A stretch of DNA of 64,000 bases from Pseudomonas sp. LD120 (lineage in GTDB: Bacteria > Pseudomonadota > Gammaproteobacteria > Pseudomonadales > Pseudomonadaceae), in contig NZ_WVHL01000005.1 of assembly GCF_009861525.1 (NCBI RefSeq), positions 806,001-870,000 on the forward strand. The letters are read 5' to 3'. Shown here in pieces: positions 45,012-53,764 of this stretch. Made by a program: the position numbers and the translations under genes. Under the pieces are notes generated by a model, which saw only the letters and a program-made list of their open reading frames with translations, had not been told where the DNA came from and searched no databases. Every line of letters starts with the position of its first letter. Positions within the stretch are counted from its first letter, which is position 1.

Positions 45012-45057
45012 GCAGTACCAAATCGTCTGGCACCTTGTGTGGCTGACGGTTAACATC

Positions 45058-45095
45058 GGGCACGATCCTGTTTACAGGTCGTGCCCTTTGTCTTT
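45058..45095 (+). terminator. Terminator after rplI
   Basis: GGGCACGA (45058-45065) pairs with TCGTGCCC (45079-45086), extended inward by CCTG/CAGG with one bulged T. It is followed by TTTGTCTTT. It separates the ribosomal protein cluster from dnaB, although some read-through is likely. Confidence 0.75.
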
Positions 45096-45134
45096 CTGCT
45101 GATCCTGATTTTTACCCCCGAATTCCAAGTGGCC

Positions 45135-46532
45135 ATGAACGATATCTCCGCTCCCGAGCAATACGATCTGCAAACCGCTGCCCTGAAGGTGCCGCCGCAT
45201 TCCATCGAGGCCGAGCAGGCCGTGCTCGGTGGTCTGATGTTGGACAACAACGCCTGGGAGCGCGTGCTGGATCAGGTCTCCGACGGCGATTTCTATCGGC
45301 ATGACCACCGCTTGATCTTCCGCGCCATCGCCAAGCTGGCCGACCAGAACATGCCGATCGACGTGGTCACCCTGTCCGAGCAGTTGGACAAGGAAGGCCA
45401 GACTTCGCAGGTCGGCGGCCTGGGCTATCTGGGCGAGCTGGCGAAGAACACCCCATCGGTGGCCAACATCAAGGCCTATGCGCAGATCGTTCGCCAGCGG
45501 GCGACCCTGCGCCAGTTGATTGGCATCAGCACCGAGATCGCCGACAGCGCCTTCAACCCCGAAGGCCGTACCGCCGAAGAGATCCTCGACGAGGCCGAAC
45601 GGCAGATCTTCCAGATCGCCGAAGCGCGGCCCAAGACCGGCGGCCCGGTGGGCGTCAACGAGTTGCTGACCAAGGCCATCGACCGTATCGATACCCTGTT
45701 CAACACCGACAACGCCATCACCGGCCTGTCCACCGGCTACACCGACCTCGACGAGAAGACCAGCGGCCTGCAGCCGGCCGACTTGATCATCGTCGCCGGC
45801 CGTCCGTCCATGGGTAAGACCACCTTCGCCATGAACCTGGTGGAGAACGCGGTGCTGCGTAGCGACAAGGCGGTGCTGGTTTACTCCCTGGAGATGCCAG
45901 GTGAATCGCTGATCATGCGTATGCTGTCTTCCCTGGGCCGCATCGACCAGACCAAGGTCCGTTCCGGCCAGCTGGAAGACGACGACTGGCCGCGCCTGAC
46001 TTCGGCGGTCAACCTGCTCAACGACCGCAAGCTGTTCATCGACGACACTGCGGGTATCAGCCCTTCGGAAATGCGCGCGCGTACCCGGCGTCTGGTGCGC
46101 GAGCACGGCGACATCGCCCTGATCATGATCGACTACCTGCAGCTGATGCAGATCCCCGGTTCCAGCGGTGACAACCGGACCAACGAAATTTCCGAGATCT
46201 CCCGATCCCTCAAAGCCCTGGCCAAGGAATTCAACTGTCCGGTGGTGGCCCTGTCCCAGCTCAACCGCTCCCTGGAGCAGCGCCCCAACAAGCGCCCGGT
46301 GAACTCCGACTTGCGGGAATCCGGAGCGATCGAGCAGGACGCCGACGTGATCATGTTCGTCTACCGCGACGAGGTGTACCACCCGGAAACCGAGCACAAG
46401 GGCATTGCCGAGATCATCATCGGTAAGCAGCGGAACGGCCCGATTGGCTTTATTCGCCTGGCGTTCATCGGCAAGTACACCCGTTTTGAGAACCTCGCGC
46501 CGGGCAGCTACAACTTCGACGACGACGAATAG
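45135..46532 (+). CDS. dnaB: Replicative DNA helicase
   Basis: Hexameric 5'-3' helicase that unwinds the replication fork and recruits primase. The 465-aa protein has the N-terminal collar domain (VPPHSIEAEQAVLGGLMLDN), Walker A GRPSMGKTTFAMN, Walker B LIMIDYLQLM and the ALSQLNRSLEQRPNKRP loop. ATG 45135 (MNDISAPEQY) is chosen; the open frame begins at 45081 inside the terminator. Downstream lie a REP doublet and a hairpin rather than the alanine racemase gene I recall from P. aeruginosa. Confidence 0.96.
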   Translation: MNDISAPEQYDLQTAALKVPPHSIEAEQAVLGGLMLDNNAWERVLDQVSDGDFYRHDHRLIFRAIAKLADQNMPIDVVTLSEQLDKEGQTSQVGGLGYLGELAKNTPSVANIKAYAQIVRQRATLRQLIGISTEIADSAFNPEGRTAEEILDEAERQIFQIAEARPKTGGPVGVNELLTKAIDRIDTLFNTDNAITGLSTGYTDLDEKTSGLQPADLIIVAGRPSMGKTTFAMNLVENAVLRSDKAVLVYSLEMPGESLIMRMLSSLGRIDQTKVRSGQLEDDDWPRLTSAVNLLNDRKLFIDDTAGISPSEMRARTRRLVREHGDIALIMIDYLQLMQIPGSSGDNRTNEISEISRSLKALAKEFNCPVVALSQLNRSLEQRPNKRPVNSDLRESGAIEQDADVIMFVYRDEVYHPETEHKGIAEIIIGKQRNGPIGFIRLAFIGKYTRFENLAPGSYNFDDDE

Positions 46533-46559
46533 CGGCACCAGCCATGGTGGTTGGCCGGC

Positions 46560-46691
46560 TGTGGCGAGGGAGCTTGCTCCCGCTGGGCCGCGCGGCGGCC
46601 CCAAAGCCGGTCGGCGCCTTGCTCCAGATACATTGTCGGCAACGACTCTGCGCCTGCTGCGCAGGCGAGCGGGAGCAAGCGACCTCGCCAC
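46560..46691. repeat. REP doublet (REPIN) downstream of dnaB
   Basis: One arm reads TGTGGCGAGGGAGCTTGCTC (46560-46579) and the inverse reads GCGGGAGCAAG..CTCGCCAC near 46669-46691, with about 80 nt between. This is a well-known fluorescens-group repeat that is moved by a REP-associated transposase encoded elsewhere. Confidence 0.8.
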
Positions 46692-46712
46692 TGGTCGCGT
46701 GACGTGACAACG

Positions 46713-46750
46713 AATTCCGACCCTTTTGGTCGGAATTGGTTATTTTTTGT
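46713..46750 (+). terminator. Hairpin with T-run upstream of ygiQ
   Basis: A 10-bp perfect stem (AATTCCGACC at 46713-46722, GGTCGGAATT at 46728-46737) is followed by GGTTATTTTTTG. It probably ends dnaB transcription. A TATATT -10-like box at 46753-46758 follows and could serve the next gene. Confidence 0.65.
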
Positions 46751-46821
46751 GCTATATTCCGCGCCCGCGAATTTTCCTGACACCCATCGCGTCCCTATTC
46801 AAGCCAACACCGGTCATCGAC

Positions 46822-49119
46822 ATGCAAGCAGCCAAGCCGTTATTTGACTATCCCAAGTACTGGGCCGAATGTTTCGGGCCCGCGCCGTTCCTGCCCATGA
46901 GCAGGGAGGAGATGGATCAGCTTGGCTGGGATTCCTGCGACATCATCATCGTCACCGGTGATGCCTACGTCGATCACCCTTCGTTCGGCATGGCGATCAT
47001 CGGCCGGCTTCTGGAGTCCCAGGGCTTTCGCGTGGGGATCATCGCCCAGCCCAACTGGCAGTCCAAAGACGACTTCATGAAGCTTGGCGAGCCGAACCTG
47101 TTCTTCGGTGTCGCCGCCGGCAACATGGACTCGATGATCAACCGCTACACCGCCGACAAGAAAGTCCGCTCCGACGACGCCTACACCCCGGGCGGCCTGG
47201 CGGGCAAGCGCCCGGACCGCGCCAGCCTGGTGTACAGCCAGCGCTGCAAGGAAGCCTACAAGCACGTGCCGATCGTCCTTGGCGGCATCGAGGCCTCTCT
47301 GCGCCGTATCGCCCACTACGACTACTGGCAGGACCGGGTGCGCAACTCGATCCTGATCGACGCCAGCGCCGACATCCTGCTCTATGGCAACGCCGAGCGA
47401 GCGATTGTCGAAGTGGCCCAGCGCCTGTCCTACGGCCACAAGATCGAAGACATCACGGATGTGCGCGGCACCGCCTTCATCCGCCGCGACACACCGAAAG
47501 ACTGGTACGAAGTGGACTCCACCCGTATCGACCGTCCAGGCAAGATCGACAAGATCATCAACCCCTACGTCAACACCCAGGACACCCAGGCCTGCGCCAT
47601 CGAGCAGGAGAAGGGCCCGGTTGAAGATCCGAGCGAAGCCAAAGTCGTACAGATCCTCGCCAGCCCGCGCATGACCCGGGACAAGACGGTGATCCGTCTG
47701 CCGTCCATGGAGAAGGTGCGCAACGACCCGGTCCTGTACGCCCACGCCAACCGCGTGCTGCACCTGGAAACCAACCCGGGCAACGCCCGCGCCCTGGTGC
47801 AGAAGCACGGTGAAGTGGACGTGTGGTTCAACCCGCCGCCCATTCCCATGACCACCGAGGAAATGGACTACGTGTTCGGCATGCCGTATCAGCGCATTCC
47901 GCACCCGGCCTATGGCAAGCAAAAGATTCCGGCCTACGACATGATCCGCTTCTCGGTGAACATCATGCGCGGCTGCTTCGGCGGCTGTACTTTCTGCTCC
48001 ATCACCGAGCACGAAGGGCGGATCATCCAGAACCGCTCCGAAGAGTCGATCATTCGCGAGATCGAAGAAATCCGCGACAAGGTTCCCGGCTTTACCGGGG
48101 TGATTTCCGACCTCGGCGGTCCGACCGCGAACATGTACCGCATTGCCTGCAAGAGCCCGGAGATCGAATCCGCGTGCCGCAAGCCGTCCTGCGTGTTCCC
48201 CGGCATCTGCCCGAATCTGAACACCGACCACTCGTCGCTGATCCAGTTGTATCGCAGTGCCCGTGCTCTGCCCGGGGTGAAGAAGATCCTCATCGCTTCC
48301 GGTCTGCGCTACGACCTGGCGGTGGAATCGCCGGAGTACGTCAAGGAGCTGGTGACCCACCACGTCGGCGGCTACCTGAAGATCGCCCCGGAACACACCG
48401 AGGAAGGCCCGCTCAACCAGATGATGAAGCCGGGCATTGGCACCTACGACCGCTTCAAGCGCATGTTCGAGAAGTACTCCAAGGAAGCGGGCAAGGAGCA
48501 GTACCTGATTCCGTACTTCATCGCCGCCCACCCGGGCACCACCGATGAAGACATGATGAACCTGGCCTTGTGGCTCAAGGGCAACGGCTTCCGCGCCGAC
48601 CAGGTGCAGGCGTTCTACCCGTCGCCGATGGCCACCGCCACTGCCATGTACCACTCGGGCAAGAACCCGCTGCGCAAGGTCACTTACAAAAGCGACGGCG
48701 TGACCATCGTCAAGAGCGAAGAGCAGCGGCGCCTGCACAAGGCGTTCCTGCGTTATCACGATCCCAAAGGCTGGCCGATGCTGCGTGAAGCACTGATCCG
48801 CATGGGCCGTGCCGACCTGATCGGTCCGGGCAAGCACCAACTGATCCCGGCCCATCAACCGGCTACCGACAGCTACCAGAGCGCGCGCCGCAAGAATTCG
48901 ACGCCGGCCGGCAGCCACAAGGTGGCCAAGGAAACCAAGATCCTGACCCAGCACACCGGCCTGCCGCCGCGTGGCAGTGACGGTGGCAATGCCTGGGACA
49001 AGCGAGAGCAGGCCAAGGCCGCGGCGTTCGCCCGTAACAAGCAGGCCGCCAAAGAGCGTGCCGATGCCGCCAAGGGCAAAGGCAAGAAGCCAACCCGCAA
49101 GCCGGTGGTACCACGCTGA
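46822..49119 (+). CDS. ygiQ: YgiQ-family radical SAM protein
   Basis: A 765-aa radical S-adenosylmethionine enzyme of the UPF0313/YgiQ group; the substrate is not known. It has an N-terminal cobalamin-like region (DIIIVTGDAYVDHPSFG), the cluster motif CFGGCTFC (C-x3-C-x2-C) near residue 390, and a long Lys/Ala-rich tail (about 705-765). ATG 46822 (MQAAKPLFDYP) is preferred to an extension from 46726, which crosses the promoter-like region. A terminator follows at 49128. Confidence 0.92.
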   Translation: MQAAKPLFDYPKYWAECFGPAPFLPMSREEMDQLGWDSCDIIIVTGDAYVDHPSFGMAIIGRLLESQGFRVGIIAQPNWQSKDDFMKLGEPNLFFGVAAGNMDSMINRYTADKKVRSDDAYTPGGLAGKRPDRASLVYSQRCKEAYKHVPIVLGGIEASLRRIAHYDYWQDRVRNSILIDASADILLYGNAERAIVEVAQRLSYGHKIEDITDVRGTAFIRRDTPKDWYEVDSTRIDRPGKIDKIINPYVNTQDTQACAIEQEKGPVEDPSEAKVVQILASPRMTRDKTVIRLPSMEKVRNDPVLYAHANRVLHLETNPGNARALVQKHGEVDVWFNPPPIPMTTEEMDYVFGMPYQRIPHPAYGKQKIPAYDMIRFSVNIMRGCFGGCTFCSITEHEGRIIQNRSEESIIREIEEIRDKVPGFTGVISDLGGPTANMYRIACKSPEIESACRKPSCVFPGICPNLNTDHSSLIQLYRSARALPGVKKILIASGLRYDLAVESPEYVKELVTHHVGGYLKIAPEHTEEGPLNQMMKPGIGTYDRFKRMFEKYSKEAGKEQYLIPYFIAAHPGTTDEDMMNLALWLKGNGFRADQVQAFYPSPMATATAMYHSGKNPLRKVTYKSDGVTIVKSEEQRRLHKAFLRYHDPKGWPMLREALIRMGRADLIGPGKHQLIPAHQPATDSYQSARRKNSTPAGSHKVAKETKILTQHTGLPPRGSDGGNAWDKREQAKAAAFARNKQAAKERADAAKGKGKKPTRKPVVPR

Positions 49120-49127
49120 ACCTCGCC

Positions 49128-49160
49128 AAACGCCAGCCACAGAGCTGGCGTTTTGCTTTC
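49128..49160 (+). terminator. Terminator after ygiQ
   Basis: AAACGCCAGC (49128-49137) and GCTGGCGTTT (49144-49153) form a 10-bp stem with a 6-nt loop, then TGCTTT. It lies 8 nt after the ygiQ stop and isolates the next two genes from ygiQ transcription. Confidence 0.85.
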
Positions 49161-49299
49161 ATGGCGACGGATTTTTTTGCCGGCTGAAGGGCAACAAGTG
49201 CCCGGCGCTTTGTTAAGGTTGCCGGGTTTGCAGCGCCGTGATGCCTGAGCGGCTCATGGCCGGCAGGCAGACTTCAATCGTCAACCAAGGATGAATCGC

Positions 49300-50232
49300 G
49301 TGACCAGCCCCTTAGCCAACATCGGTATGGACTCCAGCCCTGCGCAGTTTTTTGCCCGTCAACGTATCGAAAGCCAGATCAACCTGCCGCGCTTGTTTGC
49401 CGTCATTGATGCCGATCCGTCGATCGTCGGTGCCGGAGTGGTGTACATCGATGCCGACTTCAACGTGGTGACCCTGCGCGAATTCAAGCCGATCTGCAGT
49501 ATTACGCCCAAGCGCATCATTCTGCGGGAGGCGAAGAAGTACATCGCGCCCCAGCAGTTCGTCGATCAAGTGAAGAACAACCCCCGGGAATCCCGCCTGG
49601 CCACGGAATCGTTCAACACCACGTTGTCCTGCACCGCCGCGGTGATCGGCTGGCTGGTGGTGTTCAGTGGCAGCATCGCCGTGCCGTTCACTGCCGGCGC
49701 CAGCGCCTGGATGGTCGGGCTGGGCGTCACCGTCGCCGCGGCGGGCACCGCCCAGTGCGCCATCGGTGGCGCCCGGGTGATCAACGAGATCCAGGACCCG
49801 GCGGCCAATGACCGCATGGACGACGCCGAGTGGTACAACACCGTCTCGCCGATTCTCGACGGCATTTCGCTGGTGGGCGTCGGTGGCTCGGCGCTGACCA
49901 CGGTCAAGTTGCTCAAGGCCAGCAAGGCGGCCAGCACCGGTAAAAGCTGGACGCAGTTGCTCAAGGGCCTCAACCGCCAGGAACGGGCCAAGCTGACCAA
50001 GGAGTTGCTGACGCTGCGTGACCCAAGCCTGACGCCTAAATTGCTGAAGCTGCAGCAGCGGGCCGGAGGCTTGCCCAAGCGCTACTCATCGGCGCAGATC
50101 AAACACGCGACCCTGACGCAGATGAAAGACGCCCTGGGTGCTGTCCTCAGCACCGCCGGCAGCTACAGCTCGGGCAACCTCGGCTCGGCGAAAACCCTGG
50201 CGGTGGGACTCTACGAGGAGTTCAGCGAATGA
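49300..50232 (+). CDS. Candidate membrane-active effector/toxin
   Basis: A 310-aa protein with no signal peptide. The N-terminal 105 residues are a soluble alpha/beta region (NLPRLFAVIDADPSIVGAGV, REFKPICSITPKRIIL). Residues about 110-158 form a hydrophobic, glycine-rich hairpin (AVIGWLVVFSGSIAV, GASAWMVGLGVTVAAAG). A charged helical C-terminal half follows. GTG 49300 is chosen, because AAGGA at 49287-49291 is well spaced for it but overlaps ATG 49291. From memory the layout resembles the pore-forming type VI effector Tse4 of P. aeruginosa; relatives are often misnamed NAD synthetase, but no NAD synthetase motif is present. The next gene is a membrane protein fitting an immunity role. Confidence 0.6.
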   Translation: MTSPLANIGMDSSPAQFFARQRIESQINLPRLFAVIDADPSIVGAGVVYIDADFNVVTLREFKPICSITPKRIILREAKKYIAPQQFVDQVKNNPRESRLATESFNTTLSCTAAVIGWLVVFSGSIAVPFTAGASAWMVGLGVTVAAAGTAQCAIGGARVINEIQDPAANDRMDDAEWYNTVSPILDGISLVGVGGSALTTVKLLKASKAASTGKSWTQLLKGLNRQERAKLTKELLTLRDPSLTPKLLKLQQRAGGLPKRYSSAQIKHATLTQMKDALGAVLSTAGSYSSGNLGSAKTLAVGLYEEFSE

Positions 50233-50246
50233 TCGGAGGTGGACGG

Positions 50247-50690
50247 ATGGGGGCGTTCCTGGCGCGTTATTTCCCGATCTTCATGCTCACCGTGCTGCTG
50301 GGCTGCTTCAGCGCTTCGATCCTGTTGTCCTTGGCGGGAACCACCTACTGGCGCGGCATGGCGCCGGCGCAGCGCGACCACTATGGGGTGCTGGGCCTGC
50401 TGGTGCTGATCCCGCTCCTGGTGCTGGGTAACCTGCTGATCGTGCGCGGTGTGTCTCGGGCGGTGTGGTGGGTGGTCGGTTACTTTGTGTTCTGTCTGGC
50501 CCTGATGGTGCCGATGATCCAGTACCACCCCCATCAAGGCGTCTACCTGGTCGGGGTGTTGCTGCCGTTGCTCGGGTTGTTGCTGCTCAACAGCCAACGC
50601 CATCGGCAGATGCGTGAACAGTTGTGGCAGATCCGTCAGGAGCGTCAGCGCCTCAAGGCTGCGTTGAAGCCGCCACGCAAGCGCGGCTGA
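50247..50690 (+). CDS. Small four-helix membrane protein, candidate immunity protein
   Basis: A 147-aa inner-membrane protein with about four helices (FPIFMLTVLLGCFSASILLS, VLGLLVLIPLLVLGNLLI, WWVVGYFVFCLALMVPMI, VGVLLPLLGLLLL) and a basic amphipathic C-terminal helix. ATG 50247 has a GGAGGT ribosome site at 50235-50240 with 6-nt spacing; the ATG at 50229 overlaps the preceding stop by 4 nt and has no site of its own. Pairing with the upstream hydrophobic protein suggests it protects the producer's membrane. A terminator follows 8 nt after the stop. Confidence 0.6.
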   Translation: MGAFLARYFPIFMLTVLLGCFSASILLSLAGTTYWRGMAPAQRDHYGVLGLLVLIPLLVLGNLLIVRGVSRAVWWVVGYFVFCLALMVPMIQYHPHQGVYLVGVLLPLLGLLLLNSQRHRQMREQLWQIRQERQRLKAALKPPRKRG

Positions 50691-50697
50691 TTGCCCC

Positions 50698-50717
50698 TGC
50701 GCCGCCTGGCGCATTTT
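50698..50717 (+). terminator. Terminator closing the effector/immunity cassette
   Basis: TGCGCC (50698-50703), loop GCCT, GGCGCA (50708-50713), then TTTT. With the ygiQ terminator it frames the two genes as an independent unit. Confidence 0.7.
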
Positions 50718-50861
50718 CGTGCAACACGCTGCGCTGAGGTGCAGCGGTTGCGCGGTTCTGGTGCTGTGCGGCCCTGAGTCGTTGGGCCAGCCCCGGACTT
50801 GTGCGCTGGCATAAGTCTTGCCCGGCCTCATTCACCGCTCAGGCTCGCAGGAGGCACGTCG

Positions 50862-52026
50862 TGTCGATTCATGTCGCATTGCACCCTGTCACGCACTATC
50901 GCTACGACCGCGCCGTTGAACTTGGCCCGCAGATCGTCCGCTTGCGTCCGGCGGCCCACAGCCGCACGCGAATCCTTTCCTACGCGCTGAAGATCCAGCC
51001 CGAGGAGCATTTCATCAACTGGCAGCAGGACCCCAGGGCAACTCCCTGGCGCGCCTGGTGTTCCCGGAGAAAACCCGCGAGCTGCGCATCGAAGTGGACT
51101 TGCTGGCGGAGATGGCGGTGTTCAATCGGTTCGACTTCTTCCTTGAGCCTTACGCGCAAAAGATCCCTTTCAGCTACGCCGCCGACGAGCGGTGCGAGTT
51201 GGTGCCTTATCTGCAAACCCTGCCACTGACACCCAGGTTTCAGGCTTGCCTGGAGGGTATCTCGCGCACGCCGCTACCTGCGGTGGATTTCCTGATGGCG
51301 TTGAATCCGCCGACATTGCCTACCTGATCCGTCTGGAGCCCGGGGTGCAGATGCCAGAGCAGACCCTGCTCAATGCATCCGGTTCTTGCCCCGACTCGGA
51401 CTGGCTGCTGGTGCAACTGCTGCGCAATCTGGGGGTGGCGGCGCGGTTCGTTTCCGGTTGCCTGATCCCGCTGAGGGCTTTTGAAGTTCCGCCCCATGCG
51501 CGCATGAGCCTGGTCCGGCCGTTGCTGTTGCGGGCACTGGTGGCGCGTTTCTGGGGTGAGCCCAGCGCCCCGGCCAAGCTGGCGCGCTGGGGCACCGAGC
51601 TGCACGATCGCTTCCTGCTGCCGCACTTCATCGCCCAGGATTTCGCCGATGTGCTGGTGGAACTCAATGCTGCGGGCTATGCGTTGCGGGCTGAATGGTT
51701 CGCTGCGCACCTGGAGTTTCGTTTTCCCAAGGTGGGCGATTACGCGGTCAGCGGTATCGAGCTGGAGTTGCGGCGGGCCCTGGAGCCTTGGCGTGTGCTG
51801 GGTGAGGAGGGTGCGCCTGGAGGCAGCCTCCCTCGGTGGCTGCAGGTACCATGCGGCTCACCCTGGCGGGCGTCGCTATGACAGTCTGCCGGTCAACGCC
51901 AACGAAGCGCAGAGACGGCGCCTGGTGCGCTTCTTCCGTCTCGGTCATAGCCCGGGAAGGCTGGCGGTGCCGCGGCTGATCGTCAACGATGAACTGCCGC
52001 TGAGCCTGGATCTGCGACGTGTCTAA
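50862..52026 (+). pseudogene. Broken transglutaminase-like / DUF2126 protein
   Basis: Remains of a protein that is about 1100 aa long in relatives. Pieces in different frames are: SIHVALHPVTHYRYDRAVEL (from GTG 50862), a 1-nt loss near 51030, FPEKTRELRIEVDLLAEM, another shift near 51305, the core GSCPDSDWLLVQLLRNLG with the catalytic Cys, then an abrupt jump from FVSGCLIP to LRAFEVPPHARMSL. The jump implies an in-frame loss of roughly 1.7 kb. A further deletion with a frameshift joins GEEGAPGG to LGGCRYHAAHPGGR near 51830. The last piece ends LSLDLRRV. No intact product is possible. Confidence 0.85.
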
Positions 52027-52114
52027 TGCGCCTGCGACGTCCGCGACGCAGCGATATCCGGGCGTCACGGCGGTGACGTTAATCTGACGTTCCCTGCCGT
52101 CTGCCGAGTGTTCC

Positions 52115-52553
52115 ATGCCTGACTTGCTAGACCGTTACCCGCTGGGGTACCTACCACGAGTTGCTGGATGACCAGGGCCCTGTCCGGGCGCACTGGCGGC
52201 GCTTGCTTGAGCACCTGCAACGCAGCAGTCCCGCGCAATTGGCCCAGCGTCAGGCGCTGCTGGCCCGGCAGATCCAGGAAAACGGTGTCACTTATAACGT
52301 CCATGCCGACCCCAAGGGGGCGGACCGGCCTTGGGAGCTGGGCCTGCTGCCCCATGTGATTCCGGCTGACGAGTGGCAATGGCTGTCCGCTGGGATCGCC
52401 CAGCGCGCGCGTTTGCTCAATGCGCTGCTGGCGGACCTGTACGGCCCGCAACGGCTGATCCGCGAAGGGTTGCTGCCAGCGGAGCTGGTGTTCGGACACA
52501 ACAATTTTCTTTGGCCGTGTGAGGGCATTGAGCTGTCAACCAGCGAACGGTAA
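52115..52553 (+). pseudogene. Truncated circularly permuted type 2 ATP-grasp protein
   Basis: ATG 52115 starts MPDLLDRYPL, but a small deletion near 52142 shifts the frame. The body continues in the frame of 52161 (RAHWRRLLEHLQRSSPAQLA, QENGVTYNVHADPKGADRPW, AELVFGHNNFLWPCEGI) and stops at 52553. Only the first 140 or so residues of a family protein of about 470 aa or more remain. The rest, and the alpha-E gene or domain that usually follows, are missing. Confidence 0.82.
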
Positions 52554-53428
52554 GCGCGCGCTACCAGATTTTCCACGACACCCATTATCGCTATGGCAGC
52601 CCCGTGTCCCTGGCTCAGCAGTTGGCCCACCTCGGGACTGTGCCAGGCAGCACTGCGGCGCGCGGCAGTTGCTGATCAGCCCGGAGCCCACTACCGGCCG
52701 TGATGAGCAGGATGTGTTCGGCAATCCTCTGACCCGCCTGGCCTTCGAGCGGCCCATGACGAACTGCAGGTCAATGCTCGGCTCAGCGTCGATATGCTGG
52801 ACCGGCCGCATCTGGATTTCACCGTCTCCCTGGCTTGGGGCGCTGCGCGCAGGGCGCTGACCTACAGCGGACGGCCGCTGTCGATGGCCTTGCTGGAGGC
52901 CTGCCGCTACCGTTTCGAGTCGTCTTATGTGCACCTCAAGCAGCGCTTCGTCGAGTGCTCTGAAAGCTGCTTTGCCCCCGGCCGGCCGCTGTTGCAGGGC
53001 GTTCAGGCGCTGATGGGGAAAATGTTCCGTGAGTTCACCTTCGATGCCGAAGCCACCCAGGGGGCCACGCCCTTGGTCGAAGTGCTGGAGCGCCGCTATG
53101 CCAGGACTTCGCCCACTTGATGCTGGCCTGCTTGCGCTCACGAGGACTGGCGGCGCGTTACGTCAGTGGCTACCGGCTGACTCAGCCCCCACCGGTTCGG
53201 CCGCGACTGATCGGTGCCGATGCCTCCCATGCCTGGGTGTCGGTATTCTGCCCGGTGCAGGGTTGGGTGGATTTCGATCCTACCAAGAATGTGCAGCCGG
53301 CACTGGAGCACATCACGCTGGCCTGGGGGCGGGATTTTTCCGATGTTTCACCGTTGCGAGGGGTGATCCTTGGCGGGGGCGGTCATGACCCGGAAGTGCA
53401 GGTCACGGTCATGCGGCTGGACCTGTAG
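52554..53428 (+). pseudogene. Broken second transglutaminase-like protein
   Basis: Homologous pieces in changing frames are SARYQIFHDTHYRYGSPVSL (no start codon remains), QLLISPEPTTGRDEQDVFGN, LEACRYRFESSYVHLKQRFV and CQDFAHLMLACLRSRGLAAR, ending ILGGGGHDPEVQVTVMRLDL. At least three shifts are visible (about 52640, 52755 and 53100). The last lies immediately before the catalytic Cys codon, so the active site is separated from the N-terminal half. The intact protein would be about 295 aa. Confidence 0.85.
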
Positions 53429-53487
53429 CTGGGCATTTCGCTGAAACAGACACCGCGGATTGGCGGTCAAGGGCAGGGTGAGGCAAC

Positions 53488-53511
53488 GGGCCTGAGTGGA
53501 TTCTCAGGCCC
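53488..53511. repeat. Inverted repeat between the pseudogenes and the 58-aa gene
   Basis: GGGCCTGAG (53488-53496) and CTCAGGCCC (53503-53511) form a 9-bp stem with a 6-nt loop, next to the minus-strand stop at 53520. There is no T-run on either strand, so it is at best a weak terminator. Confidence 0.5.
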
Positions 53512-53519
53512 AACGCGGT

Positions 53520-53696
53520 TCAGGCTTGGGGCGCCTGAGGCTCGGCGTCGTCGACGCTCACTTCACCTTCTGCATCCGGGGTCGGTGTACTGGCTTCATC
53601 AGCGGCGGCTTTCTTGCGTTGCAGCTTTTCCTCTTTCTTCTGTTCCTTGGCCAAGTCGCGTTGACGTTTGGCGAAGGAGTAGTTGGGTTTTGCCAT
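53520..53696 (-). CDS. Small charged conserved protein (58 aa)
   Basis: A short ORF coding a Lys/Arg-rich N-terminal half (MAKPNYSFAKRQRDLAKEQ, then KKEEKLQRKK) and an acidic, Ala/Pro-rich C-terminal half. The pattern, with a single predicted helix, is seen in small conserved hypothetical proteins of pseudomonads. A GAGGATCGCCC spacer with a GAGG ribosome site precedes ATG 53696. It is separated from the LOG gene by 68 nt on the same strand. No function can be given. Confidence 0.75.
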   Translation of the reverse strand: MAKPNYSFAKRQRDLAKEQKKEEKLQRKKAAADEASTPTPDAEGEVSVDDAEPQAPQA

Positions 53697-53764
53697 GGGC
53701 GATCCTCTGGGGTCGAAGGTGAGGTTGAGCGGCGCGTATTCTGCCTGTTATCGGACGTGGACGG

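Noticed and set aside
46840..49140. 766-aa open frame on the minus strand across ygiQ
   Set aside because: It mirrors the ygiQ codons (a GC-rich third-position effect) and shows no family motif, while the plus-strand frame is a clear radical SAM protein.
49300..50232. NAD synthetase annotation of the 310-aa protein
   Set aside because: No PP-loop SGGxDS or other NadE motif is present; the true nadE of the window is at 55315-56142.
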